Below, one piece after another: positions 49,451 through 57,979 of a DNA stretch of 64,000 bases (the first letter of the stretch is position 1; each line of letters opens with the position of its first letter). The DNA comes from Actinomycetes bacterium. Lineage in GTDB: Bacteria > Actinomycetota > Actinomycetes > Mycobacteriales > Mycobacteriaceae. The notes below the pieces were generated by a model. That model did no database searches, was not told the DNA's origin, and was given only the letters and a program-made list of their open reading frames with translations. The translations under genes and the position numbers were made by a program. The stretch is from assembly GCA_023404955.1 (NCBI GenBank), contig JAEXZY010000111.1:39439-103438 (forward strand), in the 5' to 3' direction.

Positions 49451-50907
49451 GCGGGAACGCCGATCGCTTTGGGCTCCATGTAAGCCCTCAGGCCCATCAC
49501 GCCGCCTTCGCGCCCGATACCACTTTGTTTGAAGCCGCCGAACGGAGCGTCGCCGGGAATAGTGCCGTTGACGGAGACCTGGCCGGTGCGCAGGCCGCGG
49601 GCGATCTGCACTGCTCGATCGACATCACCACCCCAGACTGCGCCGCCGAGACCATAGGCGGAGTCGTTGGCGATCTCGATGGCGTGCGCGTCGCTGCCAT
49701 AACGCAGAACGGTGAGCACTGGCCCGAAAACCTCTTCCTGGGCGATGAAGCTGTCGGGCGCGACATTCGTCAGGATCGTGGGCTCGAAGAAGTATCCGGT
49801 GGAATGCTCCTTCGCCCTTCGTCCTCCCGCGATCACTGTGGCCCCGTCCCGTTCGGCGCGGTGGACGTGGCTCTCCACCCGGCTGAGGTGCTCACTGGTG
49901 ATGAGGGGGCCCATCTCGACCGCTGGATCGGTGGGGTCTCCGACCTTCACGGCACGCGCGGCCTCTGCCAATCCGGCCACGACATCGTCATAGATCGTCT
50001 CGGGAACCAGCAGGCGGCTGTTCAGGATGCAGGCCTGCCCCGCGTGCAAGGTGCATCCCTCGAGCAGAATCCGCTGCAGCAGTTCGTCATTGAGCTCGAC
50101 GTCGTCGACGAGTATGCCGGCCGACTTACCCCCGCACTCCAGCAGGATTCGCTTCATCGTGGCCGCGGCCGCGGCCATCACGTCTCTCCCAACCGCCGTG
50201 CTGCCGGTAAAACTGACCATGTCGACGCGAGGGTCGATGGTCAGCGCCCGGCTGGCTTCGACACCGGACGGGGTGACGACGTTGACGACGCCGGGCGGGA
50301 TGTCGGTCTCGTCGTCGATGAGGCGCGCCAGCGCGAGGCCGGCGAGCGGGGTGAGTGGGGAGGGCTTGAGCACGACCGTGTTGCCTGCGGCCAGTGCGGC
50401 GCCGAGTTTCATGACATTGAGGGTGTGCGGAAAATTCCAGGGGGTCAGTGCGGCGACGACTCCGAGCGGCTCGTAGCGCAGCAATGTCCGACCGGCCGCG
50501 CCCCACGCATCCAGCGGAGCCTCAGCAGGTTCGGTCGCCAGCTCCGCGGCGCGGCCCATCATGATCGCCGGGCCTTCGACGTGAATCAGCCGCTCGTTTG
50601 CCGTGCATCCCCATTCCGTCTGTGCGAGGGCGTAGATGTCGTCGCCGCGGGCCAACAGAGCAGTGCTGAGCTGCTGGAGGCACCGGGCACGCTCATCGGG
50701 ATCGAGCCGCGGCCACGGCCCGCTGTCGAAGGCGGCCCGAGCCGCCGCCACGGCGTGTCCGACCTGCTCGACACCGGAGTCCGGCGCCGATGCGATGGTC
50801 TGCTCCGTGGCCGGGTCGGTCACGTCGTAACGACCGGCATCGGGAGCCACCCAAGACCCGTCGATGTAGGCGGCGTAGTCGTCGGCGAGAGATTGCGGGC
50901 CGGCCAT
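49447..50907 (-). CDS. NAD(P)-dependent aldehyde dehydrogenase
   Basis: ALDH-superfamily enzyme of 486 aa. N158 (TPWNFP), E257 (LLECGGKSAGI) and the nucleophile C293 (HAGQACILNSR) are present, with FTGSTAVG for the cofactor. It oxidises an aldehyde to an acid. Next to a CoA-transferase and divergent from a P450 operon, it fits conversion of a P450-derived alcohol/aldehyde to an acid that is then loaded onto CoA (inference). GGAGGT lies eight bases before ATG 50907. Confidence 0.95.
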   Translation of the reverse strand: MAGPQSLADDYAAYIDGSWVAPDAGRYDVTDPATEQTIASAPDSGVEQVGHAVAAARAAFDSGPWPRLDPDERARCLQQLSTALLARGDDIYALAQTEWGCTANERLIHVEGPAIMMGRAAELATEPAEAPLDAWGAAGRTLLRYEPLGVVAALTPWNFPHTLNVMKLGAALAAGNTVVLKPSPLTPLAGLALARLIDDETDIPPGVVNVVTPSGVEASRALTIDPRVDMVSFTGSTAVGRDVMAAAAATMKRILLECGGKSAGILVDDVELNDELLQRILLEGCTLHAGQACILNSRLLVPETIYDDVVAGLAEAARAVKVGDPTDPAVEMGPLITSEHLSRVESHVHRAERDGATVIAGGRRAKEHSTGYFFEPTILTNVAPDSFIAQEEVFGPVLTVLRYGSDAHAIEIANDSAYGLGGAVWGGDVDRAVQIARGLRTGQVSVNGTIPGDAPFGGFKQSGIGREGGVMGLRAYMEPKAIGVPA

Positions 50908-50959
50908 CAGGAGGCACCTCCGTGGTCATTCGGGAAACTGCGATCGAACGCAGAGTGGC

Positions 50960-50997
50960 GTAGAACACATTCCTACATCTGACCGTCGTGTGTACAC
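50960..50997. promoter_or_regulatory. palindromes in the ALDH/P450 divergent gap
   Basis: The imperfect palindrome GTAGAACACATTCCTAC (50960-50976, arms GTAG/CTAC) and the perfect GTGTACAC (50990-50997) lie in the 232-base gap. Neither matches the TGAGAA motif used elsewhere. They are candidate control sites for the aldehyde dehydrogenase promoter. Confidence 0.3.
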
Positions 50998-51051
50998 CCG
51001 CATGTGGACCGAGGTCAATGTCGAGGGGCACCAACTAGGCTTTTGCGTACG

Positions 51052-51082
51052 TTGACAGCCGCTGATCATGTGCGGTACACAT
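51052..51082 (+). promoter_or_regulatory. candidate promoter with operator for the P450 operon
   Basis: TTGACA at 51052-51057 is a perfect -35 box; 18 bases later TACACA (51076-51081) is an acceptable -10. ATGTG-CGGTA-CACAT (51068-51082), a perfect 5-bp-arm palindrome, covers the spacer end and -10, the usual place for a repressor. The P450 start follows about 58 bases downstream with GAGGAAGG as ribosome site. Confidence 0.5.
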
Positions 51083-51139
51083 CATGGGTCGGACATTCTG
51101 CCCAATTGTGTCTGACCTCCACGGCGAGGAAGGCCTGTA

Positions 51140-52336
51140 GTGCGCCCTACCAGCGAAGTGCCCCTTCATTCACCCGACTTCTACGCAGGCGACCCGTACC
51201 CCGCCTACCGTCACCTGCGGGAGCACACGCCCGTCGTCTGGAACGAGGCCACCGAATTCTGGGCGCTGCTGAGGTACGAGGATGTGCGTCACGTGTCGGG
51301 CCGTCCGATGCTGTTCTCCTCGACCAAGGGCATCAGCATTCCGGACCCGGCCCTGCCTGAGCCGGTCCAGGAGGGCAACCTGATCTTCACCGATCCGCCC
51401 CGACACCGGCAGCTGCGCAAGCTGATCAACTCGGGGTTCACCAGACGCCAGGTGGCATTGCTGGAACCCAAGGTCAGAGACATCGTCAAGGGCATCCTGG
51501 ACGACATCGACCCCTCTCGGGACTACGAGTTCGCCGAAGAGATCGCCGCCCCGTTACCCACCCGGATGATCGCCGAGATGCTCGGGGCGCCGCCGGAGGA
51601 CTGGGAGCAGTTCCGCGTCTGGTCCGATGCCGCTGTCGGAGGCGACGACCCGGACATCGAGATGGAGCCCCTGACCGCGATGGCCGAGCTCTACCAGTAC
51701 TTCACTGAGCTGATCACGGTGCGCCGGACCGGAAAGGTCAGCGATGACGGGGACCTGCTCAGCATCCTGGCGGCAGCGGAGGTCGACGGGGAGCGGCTGA
51801 CCGACGAGGATCTGCTGAATTTCTCGTTCCTGCTACTCGTCGCCGGGAACGAGACCACACGGAACTTGCTCGCGCTCGGAACGCTCGCGCTCATCGAGCA
51901 TCCTGACCAGTTCGCTCTCCTGCGCAACGATCCGTCCCTGTTGCCGTGCGCGGTCGAGGAAATGCTGCGCTTCACCAGCCCCGTCACGCACATGGCACGG
52001 TGCGCCACCGAAGACGTCGAGATTCGCGGCCAGCAGATCCGCGCGGGTGAAAAGGTGGTCATGCTCTACGGCTCGGCGAATCGAGACGAAGACGTCTTCG
52101 GTCCGAGCAGCGAAACTTTCGACATCACCCGAAATCCCAATCCGCACATCGCGTTCGGCGCCGGTGAACATGCCTGCCTGGGTGCTCAGCTCGCGCGGAT
52201 GGAAGCAAGGGTGATGTTCGAGGTCTTGCTGGGCGCATATCCGACGATGGAGCTCACCGGCGATGTGAGCCGATTGCGCGCCACCATGGTGCCGGGCGTC
52301 AAACGTATGCCCGTTCGACTGGGAGTGGGTGTCTGA
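51140..52336 (+). CDS. cytochrome P450
   Basis: Soluble bacterial P450 of 398 aa. I-helix oxygen motif AGNETT (235-240), a K-helix glutamate/arginine pair in VEEMLRF, and the heme loop FGAGEHACLG with ligand C346. It starts an operon whose following genes match the M. tuberculosis igr operon, where CYP125 heads the set; a terminal-carbon hydroxylase role by analogy is inference. GTG 51140 follows GAGGAAGG. Confidence 0.95.
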   Translation: MRPTSEVPLHSPDFYAGDPYPAYRHLREHTPVVWNEATEFWALLRYEDVRHVSGRPMLFSSTKGISIPDPALPEPVQEGNLIFTDPPRHRQLRKLINSGFTRRQVALLEPKVRDIVKGILDDIDPSRDYEFAEEIAAPLPTRMIAEMLGAPPEDWEQFRVWSDAAVGGDDPDIEMEPLTAMAELYQYFTELITVRRTGKVSDDGDLLSILAAAEVDGERLTDEDLLNFSFLLLVAGNETTRNLLALGTLALIEHPDQFALLRNDPSLLPCAVEEMLRFTSPVTHMARCATEDVEIRGQQIRAGEKVVMLYGSANRDEDVFGPSSETFDITRNPNPHIAFGAGEHACLGAQLARMEARVMFEVLLGAYPTMELTGDVSRLRATMVPGVKRMPVRLGVGV

Positions 52337-52337
52337 C

Positions 52338-53543
52338 ATGGATTTCGACTATTCGACCGAGCAGGAGCAGCTCCGCAAGGATTACCGCGAGCGCCTCGAA
52401 GCGGTGATGACTCCGGAACGTCGCGCTGCCGTGGCGGGCCTGTCCGAAGGTGGCGCTGCGGTCAGCGAGTGCCGGCGAGCCCTCGGCGAGGCCGGTCTGC
52501 TTGGCGTCGCCTGGCCGAGGGAATTCGGCGGGCACGGCCTTTCAGCGCTCGATCAGTACATCTTCGGCGAGGAAGCGCGCCGCGTGAACGCGCCTCTGCC
52601 GATGATCACACTGAACACCGTCGGTCCGACGTTGATCGAGTACGGCACCCAGGAGCAGAAGGAGACGTACCTCCCGAAGATCCTCAAGGGCACCATCGAG
52701 TTCGCCATCGGCTACTCCGAACCCGGTGCCGGCAGCGATCTCGCCGCATTGCGGACCACCGCCGTCCGCGATGGTGACCACTTCGTCATCAACGGCGCCA
52801 AGATGTGGACCAGCGGTGCGGAATTCGCCGATTACGTGTGGCTTGCCGCACGTACGGACCCAGAAGCCAAAAAGCACAAGGGGATCACCGTCTTCATCGT
52901 GCCCACCGACACACCGGGCTTTTCGTGGAAGCCGCTGCGCACCATGCCGGGTGTGTCGACCTACTACACCTTCTACGACGATGTCCGAGTCCACGAAAGC
53001 GCAATCGTGCTCGGAGAGAACGAAGGCTGGAAGTTGGTCACCAACCAACTCAACCTCGAGCGTGCGGCACTGGGCAATCTGGGTGCCCTCGAGCCGCTGT
53101 TCCAGAAGACGTTGGCGTGGGCCAGGACGACGCCGCTGGACGACGGCACCGTGATCGACCAGCCGTGGGTGCAGCAGGCGTTGGCGCGTGTGGAAGCACA
53201 GGTCGCGGCATACCGCCTGCTGAACCTCCGGGTGAACTCCAATATGGGCTCGTCCGCACTGGCGATGGGCGAGGCGTCCGCGGCCAAGGTGTTCGGGACC
53301 GAACTCACCCAGAAGGTCGCCCGCGAACTCCTCGATGTCATGGGCCAGGCGGGTACCCGCAAGGGCGCCGACGCGCCGTTGAAGGGCGAACTCGAAAGCG
53401 CGTACCGGCTCGCAGTCATCAACACATTCGGCGGTGGGGCGAACGAACTCCAGCGCGACATCATCGCAATGGCCGGCCTCGGGATGCCACGCGCACCCCG
53501 CGACGTCCGAGCCACCGCACCGGCGAAAGGACCCGCAGCGTGA
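52338..53543 (+). CDS. acyl-CoA dehydrogenase, FadE29-like
   Basis: FadE flavoenzyme of 401 aa that resembles M. tuberculosis FadE29 (recalled): LGVAWPREFGGHGLSALDQY, GYSEPGAGSDLAALRTTAVR, WLAARTDPEAKKHKGITVFI, and the end FGGGANELQRDIIAMAGLGM. FadE29 pairs with FadE28 to dehydrogenate a shortened (2-methyl-branched) steroid side chain as CoA ester; the FadE28-like partner is three genes on (54514). ATG 52338 is one base after the P450 stop; a GTG at 52329 is a lesser option. Confidence 0.93.
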   Translation: MDFDYSTEQEQLRKDYRERLEAVMTPERRAAVAGLSEGGAAVSECRRALGEAGLLGVAWPREFGGHGLSALDQYIFGEEARRVNAPLPMITLNTVGPTLIEYGTQEQKETYLPKILKGTIEFAIGYSEPGAGSDLAALRTTAVRDGDHFVINGAKMWTSGAEFADYVWLAARTDPEAKKHKGITVFIVPTDTPGFSWKPLRTMPGVSTYYTFYDDVRVHESAIVLGENEGWKLVTNQLNLERAALGNLGALEPLFQKTLAWARTTPLDDGTVIDQPWVQQALARVEAQVAAYRLLNLRVNSNMGSSALAMGEASAAKVFGTELTQKVARELLDVMGQAGTRKGADAPLKGELESAYRLAVINTFGGGANELQRDIIAMAGLGMPRAPRDVRATAPAKGPAA

Positions 53544-54088
53544 CCGACCTCGACCCGTCGGAGATCCGTGAACGACTCGACGCGCTCATCGGAGCGCCAA
53601 TCGGTCCCGGGCAGCCTGTCAAGGCGCCGGATCCGGTCAATACCGCCATGATCCGACACTGGGCCCACGCACTGAGCGATATGAACCCCGCGTATCTCGA
53701 CCCGGAGTTCGCAGCGAATTCCCGCTTCGGCGCGGTCGTGTCCCCGCCGGTGATGCTGCAATCCTGGACCATGGCGCCTCCGAAACTGGAGGGCATCCAC
53801 GAACGGGGCGGCGTGCCAGTCGAGATCAAGTCGAATCCGCTGCAGTTCCTGCAGGACGCGGGCTACACGGGCACCGTGGCCACGAACTCGGAGTTCGAGA
53901 TCGAGCGCTACCCGCGAGTCGGTGACGAGATCACCGCGGAGACGGTGTACGAAACCATTTCCGACGAGAAGAAAACGGCCATGGGCAACGGCTTCTTCGT
54001 CACCTGGATCACCACGTATCGCGATCAGAACGGCGAGGTCATCGGTAAGCAGAGGTTCCGCACACTGCGCTTCAAGTCGGGGCGCTGA
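53540..54088 (+). CDS. MaoC-like hotdog, ChsH2 N-domain-like (non-catalytic)
   Basis: Hotdog protein of 182 aa resembling the N-terminal half of ChsH2 from the igr operon: KAPDPVNTAMIRHWAHALSD, SPPVMLQSWTMAPP, LQFLQDAGYTGTVATNSEFE. At the hydratase motif D47 is kept, but the histidine place holds Y52 (SDMNPAYLD), so it should not be catalytic; in the known system ChsH2 likewise supports the catalytic ChsH1. In M. tuberculosis this domain is fused to DUF35; here DUF35 is a separate next gene. GTG 53540 overlaps the FadE stop. Confidence 0.9.
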   Translation: MTDLDPSEIRERLDALIGAPIGPGQPVKAPDPVNTAMIRHWAHALSDMNPAYLDPEFAANSRFGAVVSPPVMLQSWTMAPPKLEGIHERGGVPVEIKSNPLQFLQDAGYTGTVATNSEFEIERYPRVGDEITAETVYETISDEKKTAMGNGFFVTWITTYRDQNGEVIGKQRFRTLRFKSGR

Positions 54089-54501
54089 TGGGGTCCAGAC
54101 TCGCGCCGTCGATCAGCCCGGACACCGAGTTCTTCTGGTCGGGGCTCACGGACGGCGAGCTGCGGATTCAGCGCTGCACCGAGTGCGGCACCTTGCGTGT
54201 GCCACCCCGACCGATGTGCGGTCGGTGCCAGTCGCTCGATTGGGACCATGTGGTGTCGACCGGGCACGGCACGGTCTACAGCTTCGTGATGCCGCAGTAC
54301 CCGCCGCTGCCGTTCCTCGAGTATCCCTACGTGGTGGCGTTGATCGAACTCGACGAAGGCGTGCGCCTCGTCAGCAACCTGACCGGTATCGAACCCGACG
54401 ACATCGAGATCGGCATGCCAGTCGAGGTGTACTACGAGACGTTCTCAGCTCTGCCCAGCGGTGACGAGCTGGTGCTGCACCAGTTCCGACCCGCAACATG
54501 A
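54088..54501 (+). CDS. DUF35 protein, ChsH2 C-domain-like
   Basis: DUF35 OB-fold protein of 137 aa, the counterpart of the ChsH2 C-terminal domain (SPDTEFFWSGLTDGELRIQR, GTVYSFVMPQYPPLPF, VVALIELDEGVRLVSNL). It keeps a full zinc ribbon, C30-x2-C33 and C44-x2-C47. It should bind the Ltp2-like protein at 56104 and pass the hydrated CoA ester to it. Its ATG overlaps the MaoC-like stop by a single base, so the ancestral fusion or fission point is visible. Confidence 0.92.
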   Translation: MGSRLAPSISPDTEFFWSGLTDGELRIQRCTECGTLRVPPRPMCGRCQSLDWDHVVSTGHGTVYSFVMPQYPPLPFLEYPYVVALIELDEGVRLVSNLTGIEPDDIEIGMPVEVYYETFSALPSGDELVLHQFRPAT

Positions 54502-54513
54502 CATGGAGTGACA

Positions 54514-55626
54514 ATGGATTTCACCTTTTCTGACGATCAGGAAACGGTCGGCAAGGTCGCCCGGCAACTGTTCGAACACCGCGCCACCCCGGAACATCTG
54601 TCAGACCTGGAGGCGAGCGGCCTCCGGCATGACGCCGACCTCTGGCGAGAACTCGCCTCGTCAGATCTGCTCGGCATCGCACTTCCGGAGGAATTCGGCG
54701 GAAGCGCGGGCGGATTCCTCGAATTGTGCGTACTGCTCAGCGAGGTGGGCTACAGCGTCGCACCGGTCCCCGTCTACGCGACGCTGCTGCTCGGCGCCGA
54801 TACCATTGCCCGTCACGGAGATTCAGAGCTGCAGCAACGCTACCTACCCGGCGTCGTCGACGGGACGACCCTGCTGACGGCGGCACTCGCCGAACCGGGC
54901 AATTCCGATCCGGCCACACCTCGCACGACAGCTACTGCCGACGGTGATGCCTGGCGTCTAGACGGCTCAAAAGAATTGGTGCCGGCGGCGCAGTTGGCCG
55001 AGGCGGTGATCATCTCGGCTGTCGCGGATGACGGCCCCGGGCTGTTCATCGTGGAGACCACGGACACGGGTGTCGACGTCACGCCCGTCACGACGACGAA
55101 CGGCGAACCCTACGCCGACATCGACCTCGTCGGTGCGCACGCACGCCGCCTGACCGTCGACGTCGTCGGCGACGTCGTTGCGGCGCTGTATGCGAGGGCA
55201 CTCGTGGGCCTGTGCGCCCAGCAGACAGGTGTCACCGAGCGCGCCCTCGGACTCGCCGCCAACTACACCTCACAACGCGAGCAGTTCGGCCGTCCCATCG
55301 GTTCGTTCCAAGCAGTGCAACAACGGCTGGCCGATGCGTTCATCGACGTCGAAGCCATTCGCTGGACCACCTGGCACAGCGCCTGGCTGATCGCCGAGGG
55401 TCGCCCAGCAGAACGCGCTGCCGGCATCGCGAAATTCTGGGCTGCCGAGGCCGGGGCACGCGTCGTCGCCTCCGCCCAGCAGGTGCACGGCGGCATGGGC
55501 ATCGACATCACCTATCCCCTGTCCCGATATTTTCTGTGGGCCAAGCAGATCGAACTGACGCTGGGCTCGGCATCACAGCAGCTGGCCCGCATGGGCAGCG
55601 CCTACTCGGAAGGATTCACCGAATGA
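54514..55626 (+). CDS. acyl-CoA dehydrogenase, FadE28-like (short partner)
   Basis: FadE-family protein of 370 aa resembling FadE28: DFTFSDDQETVGKVARQLFE, QREQFGRPIGSFQAVQQRLA, and QVHGGMGIDITYPLSRYFLW. The FAD-binding middle is weak (LAEPGNSDPATPRTT), as expected for the partner subunit in an alpha2beta2 enzyme with the FadE29-like protein. ATG 54514 has TGGAG five bases upstream; GTG 54508 overlaps that site. Its stop overlaps the ChsH1-like start by four bases. Confidence 0.92.
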   Translation: MDFTFSDDQETVGKVARQLFEHRATPEHLSDLEASGLRHDADLWRELASSDLLGIALPEEFGGSAGGFLELCVLLSEVGYSVAPVPVYATLLLGADTIARHGDSELQQRYLPGVVDGTTLLTAALAEPGNSDPATPRTTATADGDAWRLDGSKELVPAAQLAEAVIISAVADDGPGLFIVETTDTGVDVTPVTTTNGEPYADIDLVGAHARRLTVDVVGDVVAALYARALVGLCAQQTGVTERALGLAANYTSQREQFGRPIGSFQAVQQRLADAFIDVEAIRWTTWHSAWLIAEGRPAERAAGIAKFWAAEAGARVVASAQQVHGGMGIDITYPLSRYFLWAKQIELTLGSASQQLARMGSAYSEGFTE

Positions 55627-56072
55627 CCGCGACGCTCAAACCGACGACTCTGGCCTGGGATGCCATCGAGGTCGGCGCCGACGTCACGCCGATGGACGTA
55701 CCCGTGACCACCACCCTCATCGTCGCCGGAGCCATCGCCTCACGCGACTACATGCCGGTCCATCACGATCGCGACTTCGCGAATTCGCAAGGCTCCAAGG
55801 ACATCTTCCTCAATATCCTCACCACCAACGGGCTGTGCACGAAGTTCCTGCACGACTGGGCGGGTCCAGAGGCCATGGTCAAGAAACTGTCGATCCGCCT
55901 CGGTGTTCCGGCATATCCGAACGATCCGCTGCGCTTCCGCGGCACGGTGACCGATAAGTCACTGGGCGACGGGGAAGGTCTGATCGAGGTGACGTTCACC
56001 GGTGAGAACAGCCTCGGCAACCACGTCAGTGGCACGGCGGTGTTGAGCCTTCTCGACGGACTCTCCTCGTGA
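55623..56072 (+). CDS. MaoC-type enoyl-CoA hydratase, ChsH1-like (catalytic)
   Basis: Hotdog hydratase of 149 aa, strongly like ChsH1 of the igr operon (HHDRDFANSQGSKDIFLNIL, LHDWAGPEAMVKK, LSIRLGVPAYPNDPLRF). The catalytic pair D42-x4-H47 is intact (SRDYMPVHHD), in contrast to the ChsH2-like partner. Predicted to hydrate the enoyl-CoA made by the FadE28/29-like pair, giving the 3-hydroxy (tertiary alcohol) substrate of the Ltp2-like protein. Confidence 0.93.
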   Translation: MTATLKPTTLAWDAIEVGADVTPMDVPVTTTLIVAGAIASRDYMPVHHDRDFANSQGSKDIFLNILTTNGLCTKFLHDWAGPEAMVKKLSIRLGVPAYPNDPLRFRGTVTDKSLGDGEGLIEVTFTGENSLGNHVSGTAVLSLLDGLSS

Positions 56073-56103
56073 CGGGCTCACGCCCGACGGGCGGGCAGCG
56101 TTG

Positions 56104-57273
56104 ATGCACGACGGCGTCGGACGGCGGGCCGCTCTCGTCGGCATCGGGCAGACGGAGTTCTCCAAGGAATCCGGCCGCACCGAGATGCAACTCGCCTGCG
56201 AGGCGGTCAAAGCCGCGATCCAGGATGCGGGCCTTCAACCCTCGGACATCGACGGCATGGTGACATTCACCGTCGACGAGAACGAAGAGATCGAGGTCGC
56301 CCGCAACGTCGGCATCCAGAATCTGAACTTCTTCACCCGCGTTCCGCACGGGGGCGGTGCAGCGTCCGGCACCGTGATGCAGGCTGCAATGGCTGTCGCC
56401 ACCGGTGTGGCCGAGGCCGTGGTCTGCTACCGCGCGTTCAACGAACGGTCTGGCTTTCGCTTCGGCGGAGCGGGACGCCAACCCGGCGTCACACCGCTGT
56501 GGATGGCTCCGTACGCGCCGTTCGGCTTCATGACGCCCGCGGCTTGGGTGGCACTGCACGCTCAGCGCTACATGAGCACCTACGGGGTGACCAACGCCGA
56601 CTTCGGCAAGATCTCGGTGATCGACCGCAAGCACGCCGCGAACAACCCCGACGCGTGGTTCTACGGGAAGCCGATCACGTTGGAGCAGCACCAGCAGTCG
56701 CGCTGGATCATCGACCCCGTCCTACGCCTCCTGGACTGCTGTCAGGAGAGCGACGGCGGAGTGGCCATGGTAATTACGAGTGTGGAGCGCGCCAGGGATC
56801 TCCCTCATCCGCCGGCAGTCATCACCGCCGCGGCCCAGGGGGCCGCCTACGACGGGGAGGTGATGACGAGCTACTACCGCGACGACATCACCGGGCTGCC
56901 CGAGATGGCGGTGGTCGGAGACAGGCTCTGGCGCAACTCCGGTCTCAAGCCCGCCGACATCTCGACGGCCTTCTTGTACGACCACTTCACCCCGTTCGTC
57001 TTCACTCAGCTGGAAGAGCTCGGGTTCTGTGGCCGAGGCGAGGCCAAGGATTTCGTCACGGTCGACGAGTTGTCGCTCGGTGGGCGTATGCCCATCAACA
57101 CCAACGGGGGGCTTCTCGGCGAGGCGTACATCCACGGCATGAACGGCATCACCGAGGCTGTGCGGCAGGTGCGTGGTACCTCCTACAACCAGGTCGACGA
57201 CGTCGAGCACGTCTTGGTGACCTCGGGAACAGGGGTACCGACGAGCGGGCTGATCCTCGCGCCCGACCACTGA
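56104..57273 (+). CDS. thiolase-fold retro-aldolase, Ltp2-like
   Basis: Thiolase-superfamily protein of 389 aa. The nucleophilic Cys is absent (VPHGGGAASGTVMQAA, 80-95), as in Ltp2, which with the ChsH2 DUF35 domain performs retro-aldol cleavage of the hydrated side chain. Later blocks LYDHFTPFVFTQLEELGF and PINTNGGLLGEAYIHGMN are typical. ATG 56104 is preferred over the TTG just before it. It completes the igr-like set; the gap to the ChsH1-like stop is 31 bases. Confidence 0.92.
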   Translation: MHDGVGRRAALVGIGQTEFSKESGRTEMQLACEAVKAAIQDAGLQPSDIDGMVTFTVDENEEIEVARNVGIQNLNFFTRVPHGGGAASGTVMQAAMAVATGVAEAVVCYRAFNERSGFRFGGAGRQPGVTPLWMAPYAPFGFMTPAAWVALHAQRYMSTYGVTNADFGKISVIDRKHAANNPDAWFYGKPITLEQHQQSRWIIDPVLRLLDCCQESDGGVAMVITSVERARDLPHPPAVITAAAQGAAYDGEVMTSYYRDDITGLPEMAVVGDRLWRNSGLKPADISTAFLYDHFTPFVFTQLEELGFCGRGEAKDFVTVDELSLGGRMPINTNGGLLGEAYIHGMNGITEAVRQVRGTSYNQVDDVEHVLVTSGTGVPTSGLILAPDH

Positions 57274-57363
57274 GAGCGCTCGGTGAGCACGGCTCGCGCT
57301 ATTGTCACCTCACCCACCGTGGCCGTCGTCCAGGCGGTTCGAGCCCACCAGGGAGGGGGCGGC

Positions 57364-57966
57364 ATGAGCCAGGCGATGACGACCGACACCCGTGAGGCGA
57401 TACTGCTCGCGGCGTTTCGGTGCTTCCGCACCCATAGTCTGCGCAAGACCACGATGGTCGACATCGCGCGCGCCGCTGAGGTGTCCCGCAGCACTGTGTA
57501 CGAGTACTTCCGGGACAAGGACGCCGTCGTGCAGGCGTGCGCCGAACTGGCCTCCCAACGCTTCTATCGCAACATGGCCAAAGCTGTCGATCGCAAGGGC
57601 GGGAGCACTCTGGAGGACCGCTTGGCGGCCATGGCGGTCTTCGTGACCCAGGCGCGCCGAATGATCGAGCCGGAGATCTATTTCGACGACCAAGCAGTGA
57701 ATGTGATGATGACGAAGAACGCCGCGCACCTGCTCGAGGAATGCGCCGACTTCCTCGCGCCCTATTTCGCGGCAGCTCGCGCGACAGGTGAGGTACGGCA
57801 AGATCTCGATCTGCCGTCAGCGACGGAATGGTTCGCCCGAATGCTGTTCTCGCTGTTCACAACTCCGTCGCCGAATTTCGCGGCCGCCGATGAGGACGCG
57901 GTGGCGGCCTTCACGCGTGCGTTTGCGGTCCGTGGCTTCGTCGACGACATCAGCCGCCGCCGCTGA
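57364..57966 (+). CDS. TetR-family regulator
   Basis: Repressor of 200 aa. Helix-turn-helix at 29-48 (TTMVDIARAAEVSRSTVYEY), then a helical effector domain. ATG 57364 follows AGGGAGGGGG at a good distance; the 27 residues upstream (to 57283) look like noise. It lies 90 bases after the igr-like operon on the same strand and is a candidate local repressor of the P450 promoter, whose palindromes differ from the island motif. Confidence 0.92.
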   Translation: MSQAMTTDTREAILLAAFRCFRTHSLRKTTMVDIARAAEVSRSTVYEYFRDKDAVVQACAELASQRFYRNMAKAVDRKGGSTLEDRLAAMAVFVTQARRMIEPEIYFDDQAVNVMMTKNAAHLLEECADFLAPYFAAARATGEVRQDLDLPSATEWFARMLFSLFTTPSPNFAAADEDAVAAFTRAFAVRGFVDDISRRR

Positions 57967-57979
57967 GCGACTCCTCAGC
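57962..57979. terminator. hairpin between converging TetR and P450 genes
   Basis: GCTGAG-CGACTC-CTCAGC is a perfect 6-bp stem with a 6-base loop. It includes the TetR stop (57964-57966) and the P450 stop on the other strand (57975-57977). Same arrangement as at 4937 and 25469. Confidence 0.5.

Noticed and set aside
50960..50976. Possible KstR site (TAGAAC and facing TTCCTA)
   Set aside because: The remembered KstR core AAC-N2-GTT is not present; the element is only an imperfect palindrome.
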